From Diorhabda sublineata (Eukaryota > Arthropoda > Insecta > Coleoptera > Chrysomelidae): a stretch of DNA of 64,000 nt. Within the stretch, counting starts at the first letter, position 1, and each line of letters begins with the position of its first letter. The stretch lies in contig NC_079478.1 of NCBI RefSeq assembly GCF_026230105.1, positions 11,485,653 through 11,549,652 of the forward strand. Reading direction: 5' to 3'. Below are positions 34,640 through 47,079 of this stretch, in pieces. The notes beneath the pieces are model-generated. The model saw only the letters and a program-made list of their open reading frames with translations. It did not search any database and was not told the origin of the DNA. The position numbers were made by a program, and so were the translations under genes.

Positions 34640-35230
34640 TCATAATAAATAAATAAGATGGGTACACAGAAAACGAAGACGACCTACAGAGATTACTATT
34701 CAAATTCAACACAACGCCAATAAGTTTAAAAATGAAGATATCTGCAGCAAAAACGAATTGCATGACCACCTCAAAAACACCTATCAGATGCAAACTGGTT
34801 GTAGATCTTGAAATTATACAACAAGAGATGAAATTTAAATAGCTAAGTATAGAAATATCAGCAGCAAAAGTAGCACGAACCTGACCTTACCTGAACGATA
34901 CAATCTGCCGAAGCAAATATATCGGAATCGAGACCAAATCCCGAATCTACAAGGCCTTAATCCGGCCTATATTAACATACACAGCGGAAACCAGACCAGA
35001 CACAACGAACACAAAGAGAAGATTAGAAATCACCGAAATGAAAATAGAGCGCAGGATCGCTTGAAAAATTGAAAAACACTTTTTGACAGGAAGAGAAGCG
35101 AGGACATTAGAAGGACATGTAAGATTGATAACGTAAACGAATGGATATTGGGAAGAAAGAGAGAATGGAACGAACAAATAGATCGAATGAATGACGACAG
35201 AATGATCAAAATATGAAGAAGAAGAAAGAG
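34640..35230 (+). mobile_element. Non-LTR retrotransposon, RT thumb and C-terminus
   Basis: Reads ENEDDLQRLLFKFNTTPISL-like text near 34,670, IGIETKSRIYKALIRPILTY at about 34,922, then TAETRPDT, RRLEITEMK, RSEDIRRTCKIDNVNEWILG at about 35,096, RKREWNEQIDRMNDDRMIK. This is the conserved thumb and tail of RTE-like elements. The cognate palm (YADD) is missing, so the copy is 5'-truncated. Frameshifts occur near 34,900 and 35,070. Confidence 0.75.
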
Positions 35231-35239
35231 TTCATCAAT

Positions 35240-35890
35240 TTCTAGTTGTCTTTCCTTGGACATTTTTGTAACAATTTCTGCGTTATTACTGGAACCTATT
35301 TTTAATTGTTTGTGACTATTATCGTCCTAAAAATTATTTCCTCATTCATTTACATTTTTTTCTTATGGCTGATTAGTTTCACCTGGTATTTGCGTGATTT
35401 ACTTGGGGATCTATGTGAATCTAAACCGCTTTCGCTAAAGACTAAAGACACAAATTCATATTTGTACTTGTGAAGGTCCTCTTCAATAGATTCACTTATT
35501 AGTCTCAATCACTTATTGAAAAAAAAATAGATACACTTTAACACGACTTTTATAAATTTGTAGAAATATCGTGATTTAGTCGATTTTTTGAGGTTAACAT
35601 GATCGTTAATGATTCAACTTATTTTTTTAATATCAATTCATATTTACAAGACAAATTCGACAATTTAATTCTCAAAACACGTATTTCATTGAAATATTTT
35701 TTATTTCTTACAATTTACATAAAAGATACTTACTGTACCTTACAAATGTATTAATTGACTTCATATAAAACAACATACTATTTCTATTGAAATAAAAGAG
35801 GTAGAGCCCTTACGTATTCAGTTTTTCACTTTTATTTATAAAGATATATAATACGTTAATGAATCTGCAAATTTGATCAGGGTAAAGTGA
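35240..35890. other. Gene-free AT-rich stretch (possible 3' flank of the SH2 exon)
   Basis: It lies downstream of the minus-strand SH2 stop codon. AATAAA-type motifs exist in the AT-rich DNA (for example near 35,790 read in reverse), but none can be singled out. Confidence 0.35.
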
Positions 35891-35899
35891 ACGACCAAA

Positions 35900-36249
35900 T
35901 TAGATATTTGTGTTCTCTCTAAAAGGCAGGAGTAAAGTGAAAATGGTTTCTCCTTGTGAAAACAATACTAAATAATTACTAATATAATAATTAATTAAAG
36001 CATTCACATCCCTAAAACACTTTTCGTTTGCTTTTTCGTTTCCAAGAGCAACGAAACCATCCTCGCGTCGTCTTATATTCAAATGGAGCACTTTGCCGTC
36101 TTGAACGACAGATATTGTACCTAGAATTGAATTTTGGGAAGGTCTGATAACGAAAGTTCCATTTTGTCTTGACTTCAATAAATTTTCAACGGAAACCCTG
36201 CCGATATTTTTGTAAAAATCTTCAGTTACATACTTGACATTTTCTGAAA
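35900..36249 (-). CDS. SH2-domain terminal exon of a host signalling adaptor
   Basis: The minus strand from 36,249 reads SENVKYVTEDFYKNIGRVSV, ENLL, then KSRQNGTFVIRPSQNSILGT and ISVVQDGKVLHLNIRRRED, ending FTLLLPFRENTNI, stop at 35,900. GTFVIRPS is the SH2 FLVRxS motif with the phosphotyrosine-binding arginine intact. FYKNIGRVSVENLL fits helix A, and HLNIR fits the beta-D histidine/IR segment. The frame is open across the domain, and an acceptor (TTATTTCAG followed by a second TTTCAG) lies at 36,243-36,250, so upstream exons lie at higher coordinates or outside the window. The divergent C-terminal half recalls LCP2/BLNK-type adaptors, but I cannot name the gene. This is the only convincing host coding exon here. 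Confidence 0.7.
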
Positions 36250-36254
36250 CTGAA

Positions 36255-37395
36255 ATAATTTATGTTAAATCTAATAAAAAGTAAGGTTAATTCTACTTTG
36301 TATTTCAGAAACCGAATGTTTTATCCCACAATTGGTGAAAGAAAACCAAATGTTTGCTTGTGTAAAAAAAACAATATACTAGTTATTTATACATATATGT
36401 AATACTCCTATTGGGACAGTTGGTATGGGAAAAAACGTCCCTACGTTACGATGTCGACAATATTCATTTTCTCTTTCTTTCGAGACACTTTATCTATACT
36501 GCGCATGCTTGATAATGCGCAGAACCGAGCTGGAACCTCGGAGGATAGAAACATCATTAACATTCTGTCTTCCTTGGTTGGAACAGCTTTTAAAAACTGT
36601 CCATATAGAAGTATTACATATATGTATTTATGTAACAAGTGTTTAAAGTAGCGTTTACAGATGAATTGCATATAATATTTTTTCTACTAGCGATAGTTTT
36701 AATAAAGAACAGAAGTTTGTTGGTAATTTTATTCACGAACTAGTACGTAAGTAATATAATACGAGTATTATATATTTATTGAAATTTTGAACATTTTGAT
36801 CCATATTAGAACAAATTAACAAAACAACATTCAATTAGTAACAATACTATATTAAAGATGCACTTCGTGCAGTTATAAAATTTGTCAACTCTTCTCTCCG
36901 ACATAGTTATTACTACAAAAGAAGAAAAATGAAAATTGGAATAAGCACGACTTGAATCTGAGACCTTCCTTAAGTGAGCCTTGTACTCTAATGCTTAAAG
37001 TAGGTTTCTTTACGCATTAGTTGAAAAAAAGGAAGTTTTACACTAAAAAAAGCAACAATTCTTTATCAGTTTGCTGAAATATCTATTACTTTTTGGTTTC
37101 CTAATTTTTCGGATGGGATAACAGCAGATATCAGAAGAACATATAAATTTTATTTTGGATGAATATTTGTTTGCGAGAAGGGTAGTTGCTCCAGTTTTAC
37201 AGACAGTAAACTAAACGGTCCTTTATTCCTAGCACTTTTCGTCGATTCTTAAAAGGCAATTAGCTGAGTAACACCACAGCAATAAATATTAATTTGGAGA
37301 ATCGTATTCGGGATAGTTTTACTTAATAATAAATAATTGAATAATAAGGTGTTTCTAGCTTTTTTGATTTTTTTCTTTACTTCGTACCTTGAAAA
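36255..37395. other. Intron-like stretch upstream of the SH2 exon
   Basis: No further exon of the SH2 gene could be identified. It holds a short GC-rich patch at 36,430-36,600 with an 8-bp inverted repeat CTGCGCAT/ATGCGCAG (36,499-36,522). Overlapping frames on both strands there are short and unrecognised. Confidence 0.35.
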
Positions 37396-37399
37396 GCTG

Positions 37400-37770
37400 G
37401 TGAATATATCGTTTAATTATGACCGAATACCACTTGGAGGAAAAGTCTCCGGCTGGAGATGTGAGGTTACAAATTGTGAACGTCACAAAAAGCAAAAAAT
37501 GTAAATATGCTGACAAGATTTTGACATTTGTATTTTGGAATACCAACGACATGTTTTTTATCAACTACCTTGAAAATTGCAAGGTAGTCAGTAACAAATA
37601 GTCAACCTGAGTCATTTCGAGAGAATAGTCTCATAGACAAGAACAATGAATGGCGAAATGGTCAGAATCCTACTTCGAATTGCTTCAACACCGTATTTGC
37701 TTGCCAGTGGCTGCCTGTTCTCATATAGAGATTACAGAGAAGCACTGGAATGATTAATCTAAAGAAGACT
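37400..37770 (+). mobile_element. mariner-type transposase scrap
   Basis: A 60-codon frame at 37,419-37,601 contains EEKSPAGDV, then ADKILTFVFWNTNDMFFINY, LENCKVV. It resembles the central transposase block (AGKVLxxVFWDxxGIIFIDYLExGKTV). Weaker likeness to LAxxxELxFELLxHPPYSPDLAPSD may continue to 37,730 in a shifted frame. No terminal repeats are seen. Confidence 0.5.
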
Positions 37771-37779
37771 GATGAATGA

Positions 37780-40700
37780 AATGGAATTAGATCAGAATCA
37801 ATGAAACTCATTCTATTGATGAATAAGTCACCAGTTTAACAGATAGAGGTCTTCAGAATTCTTGAAGAACCTTTCAACCAATTGGCAGCTGTTTTAATTT
37901 TGGGCTCATGCTCGCCAATACTGTATTCTCAGGTTTTCAAACAATACAAAAAACAATCATTAAACATCATTTTTAATCGGAAAATACACCTATGAAGCAA
38001 AGGTTTCTTTGAAAAGTGACTTTTACTAGGAAAACCAACCACAACTTAAACGAAGCCTTAAAAGCACCGGCATTGTTGAATGATCAGAACATTGAAAAGA
38101 AACAATTACACCCGAAAATATTTAGTCGTGATAGAAATACGCTTAATAAAATGCTTAGTAGATGAAAGAGCTAGTAGACTTTTCTAAGATATATGAAAAT
38201 ATTTATACCATTTTACATTAGCATTTGAACATGAAAAGAGCTTTTTTGCAAATAGATGATGCATTTTCTGGTAATCAAGTTTGGAAATGTGAAATCAACA
38301 TTAAAATGTGTCTTAGGTCAATATGTGATTACGAATTAAATCTGGACTATAAACTACACTGAAGAATAAAACGGCAGTCACACGAGGTGGTCTGGATTCA
38401 GCAAAATTCGTCCGAAGCCAACAAACATGCAAGAATTAATAGGCAAGTTTATAATCCGTTTATTTTCGAAGCTATAACTCTATATTGTATCGATTAGCGA
38501 GGAAAACCATAAAAAAATGTTTTCCCTTTGCACAGAGACGCCATAATGAATTCGCATAAACATAAAAATAATGATCAAATGCAATAAATTGTCCTCATTG
38601 CTTTTGCGTCCACCATATTGTCGAGATGTGACCCTCAGCAATAGTAGCTGTTGTCAGACCTACAAAAAATACTCTAAAGAAAGAAAAATCGGAGAAAGAC
38701 TGTATAGATGAATCAGATCAATAAAACACAATTTGTTTTCTGTTTACTAGGTTATGGGCTTATTGATTGATTTGTTTTCCAATGATTTGTTATTTTGACA
38801 TTTTCGGGTATCGCAGTAAAAATAAATCAAATTTTTACATAATATTATTACTATTACTATAATGATCTGATACTGTTATGCCAATAAAAGGAAATCAACG
38901 TATTTGTAGCCTTAACTAGAATGTTTCGAAAACATTATTACAGAATGATATATTTTGAGTTCAAAAGATCTATAAATATATAATACGACAACTTTTATTT
39001 CTTTTTATGATATCAATTCTCAGCTTTTGTTTATATGTCAAAAAATAGATGTACCCCTGGTGATTGTAGCCAATACATTCTGCTTTCTTACAATTTGTCT
39101 ACGGGGATCAACTTTATCTGAAATATTTACGAACGTCTGCGAAATATATGGTTTATTAAAGTTTTTATATAAACAACCTCGTACCGAGAATTTATGTTTG
39201 TCGTAAAAATCAATGGTGAAACAGCGACACTTGGACCATAACTTCATATAATGATAAAGAACAGAAATAAAACTGAGAACATTTCATACTATTAGGAAAT
39301 TCGTAAGACTAAAGTAGTGTCCTTTATTTTTATTCAACTTAGAAAGTGTTCTTTCAACAAATTGCTAAATTTGTTGTGGGTTAAAAATGAGTTGTATAAC
39401 TAAATTTAATAAAGTCATAAATTTTGTACTTGCTTAATACAACTAACTATAGAAACAAGAAAAGAGCAAATCATAACATACAGGAATCGAATAGAAAAAA
39501 TAATTATCTAATTTTGAATTACAATTTGATAATATTTTTTTGACTTAGCGCGACTTATTCTACATAGTACAAGTATACTATAAATGGTGTTCCAGGACTT
39601 GATGCAATAAATTACAATTAAATGCTATTTAAAACGTCACAAAAAAGTCACGAACTACTTCGAATCTATACAACAAATTTGACAATTTGTTTTAAAATGA
39701 GTGGAAAGTTCAGCGAACAAGTGAAGGAGGTTTCCTTTTCGTGTATAGTTCTCCCAATATCAATTGCAGAAGGCAGGAACAATCAATATTTCATAAATAT
39801 ACACGGCACTCATACCAAATTAAGATATGAAAAATAATGTTTACTACATATATAAAATTCGGTGAACATCTACCATCCGTCAGACCACGTGGACTCTTTA
39901 TCTTCACTGTTTACTAATGAAAACATCGAATCGTAAACATGAATGCATTTCTTTGGCCGAAGCTGTGGGAAGGCGTATGTACACATTTTTTTTAAATATT
40001 GCTGCTAGACAGTCTTAGATAAGCAGTGGAGTTGCTAGGTGAGATTTATTTAATTCATAAATTTCTTTAAATAAATAGAAATGTGGCGTTCTTTAGACCA
40101 TAGGTGAATGGAAACTATTAAATATCACAGTGTAGTGAGAATAAAGATAGATATGAGTTTAAAAATAAAGATTCAGATATAAAAAAACACAGTGAGTTAT
40201 TATAAATATATCGAATGAAAAGGAAAATATTCAGAAATCTGATTATGCAATTATAATAAGAATTGCTGAATTAACTACAGTAAATAAATTTTTCATTTAT
40301 CGAGTAGTCACGAAAGGGGTTGCTGTGGATCATTCACAGAACCGAAAAACATGTAAAGAAAAACTATAAAAAATCAGTTGACAAGGCTACTATAAGATTT
40401 TATAGAGGTAATACAGCAAAAGGTAGCGAATTATCCAGAATACAATTATGCCAGTGTAGAAACATTGCATCAAGTTTTGTCAGCATGTTGTTTATATCGT
40501 GAATATCCGTGAATATCAGTTTTTTCTCTTGAAAACCAATAACCGAATAGTCAAGGATAGTTCGATGGCGAAAAGATTATTTGCATCAGTTAAAAGACTA
40601 CCGAAGTTCCAATAGACGAATGGGGTACAAAAAGGGCTCAGTTCACGTCTGTTACCCTGTTTAAATCGAACTCCCTTACAGCAGGTACATTTTACTCGTC

Positions 40701-40915
40701 TATTTACATTTTATAATTTAATATTCAGTTGTAACAAGTTAACGAGATATAATAATGATTTTTTTCTATGTACCAAATAGGACTACAATTAAGTGCATCT
40801 GTTTATAGAACGGCGTATAATGCCGTCCAATTTATAAAGATTCGATTGCCTTTTAACGAATACTTTCTCACATAAAATACATAGTTTCAAAAGTATTTAT
40901 AAAAATAATGATACA
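37780..40915. other. Gene-free AT-rich stretch
   Basis: Frames at 39,038-39,247, 39,622-39,837 and 40,320-40,502 carry no domain I recognise. No RNA genes seen. Confidence 0.4.
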
Positions 40916-40919
40916 TTTA

Positions 40920-41200
40920 AAAAATGAGGTATCTACGGCTATGGGAGATCAAACAAAATTGTCAGCAAGGGTTTTTCATAATCTGCAATTGATATTGGAA
41001 GAACTATACTTCCTCACAGAAAAACACTTTCTCGAGAAAGAGGAAAGTTTTATAATGTTAATCAAGAACGACATGTTCAAATGAGTGAGCAAGATGAAGA
41101 ACTTATTTTGGATACCATTGACGACAACGGCACTGGCACTAGACATTTATGGCATATCAAGTTCATATGTACACCAAACAATTTAAATAACCTTGTTAAA
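40920..41200 (+). mobile_element. Helix-turn-helix fragment of a transposase-like family (DUF4817-like)
   Basis: Text resembling the family is KLSARVFHNL near 40,962, a short eroded stretch, GKFYNVNQERHVQMSEQDEE at about 41,044, and LILDTIDDNGTGTRH. It recalls the insect arrangement SARxYxExYPxRRxPxHxTFxRxxxxLRETG ... VNxERxVQxxxxEExILxxIxxNPxxSTRxLA, usually labelled DUF4817 plus a second HTH. The frame shifts inside the first half. Nothing of the DDE catalytic part follows. An insect-TE-like CACCCTGTA string lies at 41,347-41,355. Confidence 0.5.
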
Positions 41201-41209
41201 GATATCTCT

Positions 41210-42045
41210 TTCGTAATTAGACTTTTCCTTGGAAATTACAGTTTTAGGAAAATTTCAGTGTATAAAGGTTATTTATGATATAAAAATTGAATTTTACAAA
41301 TCAACTGACACATGAGAAATTTTAAGATTCGGTTCTTACGCAAAACACCCTGTATACTTTCAAAAGGAAATTTTCTTTCGTATTCTAATGACAATGACAG
41401 AGAGTTTTCAAAAATTTAAGCTTTTTCAAATATATTACTTCAGTCTCGTAGGAAGTCCAGGAATTTGCGGGTCTAATATTTAACTTCAAACTCTCCGGGA
41501 AGTAATACATATATTGAAAGATAAAAATCAAAACATCTAGACAGGAAATAAACCGCCATATTGAGTGTAATTACACGAAGAATTAATGAAGATGATAGAT
41601 AAGGAAGGTAGTTGGGGAATGTAGTAGAGATGGGAAGACCACAGGAAAGAGATAGAAATGGATCGGAAATAGAAAAACAGAAACGGGTAGAGAAACTGAA
41701 ATATCCTGTATACGAATAGAAGGGGAAAATTAAAAGAACATTAACATAGCTTGGGGACATAAATCCATATTAAATTGTGAGTTCAATTATTAAAATTGAA
41801 ATTTCTTGCAGATTAAACATCAATTTTACATTTTAATTTTATTCGTAAGTGTCATTTGACTTTCTGCCAAGTACTCGAAACTATTCATCTGTTAAGAATT
41901 TTGTTATTCACAATATTTGAAGTTATCGATTATTGTTTTGAGATAGATTTGAAATTAATTTTCGAAAAATGAATTCTGAAAAGTTTACAGATGAACTGAT
42001 TTCTGAAAGTCATAATTTTCATACAAGATTTTTTAGCTAATTTTT
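41210..42045. other. Gene-free stretch
   Basis: The minus frame at 41,473-41,760 overlaps purine-rich plus-strand DNA. No domain recognised. Confidence 0.35.
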
Positions 42046-42049
42046 CCAT

Positions 42050-42530
42050 CAATTTAAATGCCCCTGATTATTGATTTTTACCCATGCGTCTTGATATCTA
42101 GGTCATTCCTCCAAAAATATTTTTCACTGTTACTTGATCGAAACATGTACTACACTCAGATATTTCAAGTTGATGTTGTAGCATCAATTTAGTGTGACCT
42201 ATCCTTACTGAACTTCAGTACTCAATTTCGCATCAAGCCACTAATTTTACTGCGCAATTTCTTTTAGGTATACAATTACGTTCTCCTTCATTTCTTCCTG
42301 CTAATATGCTTCTTATGTTTCTTGGTCCGATTTATATTTCTCGATTCCATTCTCTAAAGATATCTTCAATAATTTCAAGTTTATTTTGGATTCGGCAATG
42401 AAAGATCTCTAAACTTGATGGATTGAGTTTAGTGAACTAAGAGAATCTGTGATACGGCAATCACATTTTTTGACAATTAAAGAACAATATATTCAGTTAG
42501 CTTTGTCTTGGACAATCGTTTTGTTTACAG
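42050..42530 (-). mobile_element. Jockey-type non-LTR RNase H remnant
   Basis: The minus strand reads LNPSSLEIFHCRIQNKLEII at about 42,420, then RNIRSILAGRNEGERNCIPK, and SSVRIGHTKLMLQHQLEISE, CSTCFDQVTVKNIF at about 42,230-42,100. The RIGHTKLxxxxL...CxxCxxxxTVKHI pattern is the C-terminal RNase H/zinc region. Stops and shifts show it is dead. Confidence 0.65.
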
Positions 42531-42534
42531 AAAC

Positions 42535-43300
42535 GAGTAATGTCAATTATTAACTCGGGATTTTCTGTATAAATTTTTCGGTACATTGATTCTTCAGTAT
42601 TATCTAAAAATAGATGACGGATGTCGCTGTCCTTTGTCTACAGGCAACATTAAATATGCTTCTAATATTTTGCGTGAAGCTTTATTGTGTACTGTGTCTT
42701 CAACTTATGACTTTCAGTTAAAGCATAAACAATCGATCCTTAATCAAGTTCAGAACATTTCTATGTATAACAAATAATATGTAAAGTATTCTTCAGTTGC
42801 AGCTAGAAAGTGATTTTGAAAGATTTATTTATACTTTTCAGTAAAGGATGATTGTTTCAACTAATTATTTCACCTCAATTTACATATTTTGGTTTTAACT
42901 TATAGTGTAAGCTTCGCATGGCTCCTTGTAAAGAGAAGCTAAAATCTGACTGTTTTGATATTTGCTACCATTTATTAAATTGCTTCTGTAGTACTCGATG
43001 TTATTACTCATCATACAACTTATTCAAATTGTCTTGAGTACATTGTTTGTGAGACTGTAACAGTCCTTGAGAAGTTAAGTAAAGTTATTTTCAATACCTA
43101 ATACTTAACGAATAAAAAGCAAACAAACAAATTTTAACAATATATAAAAACAACAGACAATACACAACATTAATTATGAAAGAACAATAAAGTATTACAC
43201 TATTAAAGATAATCTATGAAATGTTATCACCAATAATACCAAGGTGACTAGTAACTGTAACTTAAAGACATCATAAAAATATCAATGTGGTTTTATAAGA
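42535..43300. other. Gene-free stretch
   Basis: Nothing recognised. Confidence 0.4.
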
Positions 43301-43339
43301 TGCAGATCAACAAGAAATGCAATACCTTAAAGAAATTAT

Positions 43340-44065
43340 TTGAAAAAATACGAACTCTAATTGCAAACAGAAATATTATTTTTAGATTTCAAGCAAGTCT
43401 TTGACTTAAGGAACGAAATCAAAAAACACTAAGCGAACAAGAAGTGAGTTGAAGAAGTCTGATATATTTTAAAATGAGTCAACCAAAATTGAATATTCTG
43501 GCAAAAAGGAAAACCAAACGAATTTGAAATAAATGAAGGAGTGGGAGAAGGAGATTCACTATACGTTGTTTAACCCAGGTCTCGAATACAAAAGAAAAAT
43601 ATGATAGTTAATCGCGTATGCAGATGACAACTACGGAAAAGACAAAAGTAGCCGAGCAAATGAAAAGGCAAATATAGGTCAACCAATAATTAAAAAGTAT
43701 CAATAAGATCCATAGTAATATATGCATAAAACGGTCAAGAAAATGAAAGAAGAATAGTTGAGAATAAACTAACGAAAAATAATTGAGTCTGATTCTGAGT
43801 ACAGTGAAAATTGTAGAGTAGAAATACCGCAAAAAAACTAATCAAGAAATATTTGAAGAAATGAATAAGGAAGAGATGGTGAAATAAGTTGAAGCTATAA
43901 GAATAAAGTGACTAGGATATGCATGGACGCAAGGATCAGAAGTAGTAACAAATGTTATGCTACAATAAACAACCGAAAAGAAAAAATGCATGGAAGACCA
44001 AGATCGAAATAGTTAGTAAAGATAGAGGAGGACTTACTCATGGCAGGTATTATAAGATGTTACAT
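43340..44065 (+). mobile_element. RTE-like non-LTR RT remnant
   Basis: Reads TEILFLDFKQVFD at about 43,372, then KGKPNEFEINEGVGEGDSL near 43,505 (the ...EF.VxxGLRQGD.L motif), much decayed YADD-region text, and at the end EAIRIKWLGYAW-like sequence near 43,890 with KKKCMEDQDRNS and its shifted frame RPRSR-like W..KxEEDLLxAGIIRC at about 43,985-44,060. It contains no open frame of size. Confidence 0.6.
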
Positions 44066-44384
44066 TAACTCGCATCCTTTTTTGAAATAAATCGCTATGG
44101 TGCGATTCCAAGTATTCAGCAACTTTTAATGTCTCGCAAACCTAACCTCGTTTGGGTCACTCGATCATGATTAGCTTTTCAAAGGATATCGTTCTTTGGT
44201 AATTTTAAGAGACTAGATGTAGATCTTTACTATAAGATGTCAGCAATTACATACTTATTTTTCATTTAAATAATAAATAACATAGAACTTATTAATATAA
44301 GCGTAAGCTATCTGCTCTCATAAGATTTAAAAAGATAATAAGAAAGTATAACTTATCATTAGTTGATGAAGTAAAAAAGCGATA

Positions 44385-44700
44385 GAATTTAATGAAAAAG
44401 GAAGTGCTTTTCCATTAGGACAACGCACCTTTCCACACTTCGCTGATCGTCGTATTCACCAGATCCGACCCTCAGCATTTTTTACCTCAAAGTTTCACTT
44501 GCAACGTTATCGCATACGTAAACGCCTATTTTATGAAAAATGACGGCAACTGTTATTTGGAAGTGTTAAAAAGTTTACAGCATCGCTGTAAAAGTATATA
44601 TACTTAAAAGTTGAAAAATAAAAAAGATTGTGGGAAAAAATGTCTTGTTTCTTTATTAGATGGGAAACTTTCCAGACAACCCTTGTAGTATCCAATATTA
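44385..44700 (+). mobile_element. mariner C-terminal half with 3' end
   Basis: Reads LFH, stop, DNAPFHTSLIVVFTRSDP at about 44,409-44,470, the conserved second catalytic aspartate block HxDNAPAHTS. NVIAYVNAYFMKNDGNCYLE follows at about 44,503, and then a 3' end containing GGGAAACTTTCCAGACAACC (44,661-44,680), which resembles a mariner inverted repeat. The left part is missing. Confidence 0.65.
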
Positions 44701-44704
44701 AGCA

Positions 44705-45575
44705 TACAAATGTGCTGTTATATTTATATAGATTTGACATGAATAGCATATTTATAATTTCTACAATTTTCAGTACTATCTATGTTTAGATATTGTCGAG
44801 ATCAAAGAAGTTTATATAAATATTTTCAACGCAGAGTATTTATAATAGAAGAATGAAATTATGCGGTAATGAAAGAAAGAAAGAAATTGGGATAAATTAT
44901 AAGCTACATATAATAGTTGACATAAAGTGTCTACACATGAACCGTTTGCACAACAAATTGACATAGCTGTAAAAATTAGTTCGTAGAATATAAATATTAA
45001 CCAGTATCGAATTGTTGACAAAAAGTTTCTACTGTTAAATCTAATCCCCTCTTTATCTCAACAATCCTATCTCTAACTATACAACGTCCATTTTTACTGA
45101 TTACTCTCTAAGCTGGCTTGTAGCAAAAGTTAGTTTTACTGTCGAGTAGGTGGATTTTCACTTGGTAAAATATCGTAATGCCGATGCTGGGATTACCCTC
45201 TTCAAATGAATAAAAAAAGTGTTTCTCACGACCTTATTTTTTTCTTGAATGATTATGGCGAAAAGAAAAGAATAGGAACGGAACGCAACTAAAGAAATTG
45301 TCAGTGTTAGTTTTATATTAGCTTTCTTCGAGCTCCTGTCAGCGTGAGTTCAATATTTATCCAGTTGATTATTGGTAGGGAATTGAAGCTTGATAATAGA
45401 CTACCGATTTGGCAGACACTAATGATCTGCGCAGATATTGAGCGAGAAAAAATTCTTGTAGATGTGATCGAATGCGGAGATTGTGGGTGGTGTGATCAAA
45501 ATATACAAAGGCGCTTTGAAAAAAGAATAATATAATATAATAATAGTAATAAGGCAAAAGTTATTTTATCGTGAA
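44705..45575. other. Gene-free stretch
   Basis: No recognised gene. Opposed frames at 45,344-45,535 and 45,369-45,557 show no known domain. Confidence 0.35.
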
Positions 45576-45580
45576 AATAG

Positions 45581-45690
45581 TAACAAGTGGGAGAAGTTCA
45601 ACTTTTCTCACGAGTGTGCAAGTTTGTGGCACGAGCCAAAGGGGCGAATGTCGCGAATACGCGAGTGACAAAAGTATTTTTCCTACATGT
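45581..45690. repeat. Recombinase-element terminus: inverted-repeat modules
   Basis: Core GTGGGAGAAGTT / AACTTTTCTCAC around one base (45,587-45,611), with edges AACAAGTG and CACGAGTG. A GC-rich patch with GCGAGTGACAAAAGTATTTTTC follows near 45,660. Same layout as the termini at 11.5 and 63.6 kb. Confidence 0.55.
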
Positions 45691-47079
45691 TGCACACAAT
45701 ACTTTTTCTACAACTGCACAAATTGAAAGAATAAAAGTAATGGAACTTAATTTTCAATTTCATGATTAGTAAAATCAAAATAATACTAAAGTGTCCTCTT
45801 AACCGGTGAATAATATTATTTAAAATTGTTGATTGAGAAACTTTTACAATTTTGTACAGTTAAACCTGGAACGTTATTTCTTTTTATTATATTTTCTGTT
45901 ATGTTAATTCCAGATTTTGAGGGTTAATCGTTCATATACGGTGTATTTTCTGTCTCCATTTGTGTAAAGGGTTCGAGTGGTTTTTTCAATGGAGTCGACG
46001 ATTTTATTAGCAAGGTTAATTTTATTTTTAATAGACTCTTCGACGTATCGTTCTGCAACGGTACTGAATTGCCATCCTCCATGGCGCTTCAAGGTTAATT
46101 CTACATTTACTAAAATTGTTGCCGAAGAACATCTGAAGCAGTGACCTGTGTATAGATGTGGGTTTAGTAATTTAAAAAAAATTGTCTTAGTCATAATACC
46201 GATCTTGTTAATGCCAACTACCTGTCTAGAACATTTTCCGTGTTGCTAATTTGAAAAGAAACGTTTTTCTGGCTCGGTTATCTAATTTCACAAGTAAAGC
46301 TGAATTTAAATCTTCTAAATCATCAATTCTTAACTCCCACAACTCCTCTCTACGACAGAAAACCCACTAATTAAAAAGGATAGAAGGATAAAATAAAATT
46401 AAATTCTGAAAATCGTTCCTTATAAATAAATTTTCTTTTATTAATAGATATTCCTGGTCTGGAGCTTCGTTTAAAAATCTCTGCAATTGTTCTGTTGTCA
46501 ATATGTTTTTTTTTTGGGGACGTAATTGTCAGACTTTCTTTTCCAAAATTAACGTAATTTCTGATACGTGGATATATCAATGTTATTTTTTAAACTCATA
46601 TACTTCGCAACATTGAATATTGTGACCAAAGTGTAGACGCCTTAAAAGTTTTCGACAACTTTTCAAAATATACCAAAAGTACGGTTTCCGAAAAAGGTTT
46701 TATTTTTGTATTTCTTCTCCATTTCATATATTTCTCGTATGCTAATTCATATTTTTTTCTTGAATTTTCAGGTAACAAATCTAAAGTTACTTTTGCTGCT
46801 TTTTTCGATATCTCTGGCGAAGTATTATGTATCAAAATCGTCACTACTGTTAGTATCCATATTATTTATTATAAATTGCTATAATTATGTCCTACTGAAA
46901 TTATATTTAATGGAAATTGCAATTTTTATCAAACCACGAATGAAAACTACCTTAAGAATTTAAAAAACTTCTATAATCTGACGGTTGTTTCAATTATTGA
47001 AAGTGGACAATAGTTAACTAAGTTTTCGTCGATTTTTGTTGATTCTCCATATAAATGTACATGGTATAGGCAAAGTGCA

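Noticed and set aside
36940..37010. tRNA-like or tRNA-SINE sequence on the minus strand (AGATTCAAGTC resembling a B box)
   Set aside because: The T-arm stem does not pair and no convincing A box or acceptor stem was found.
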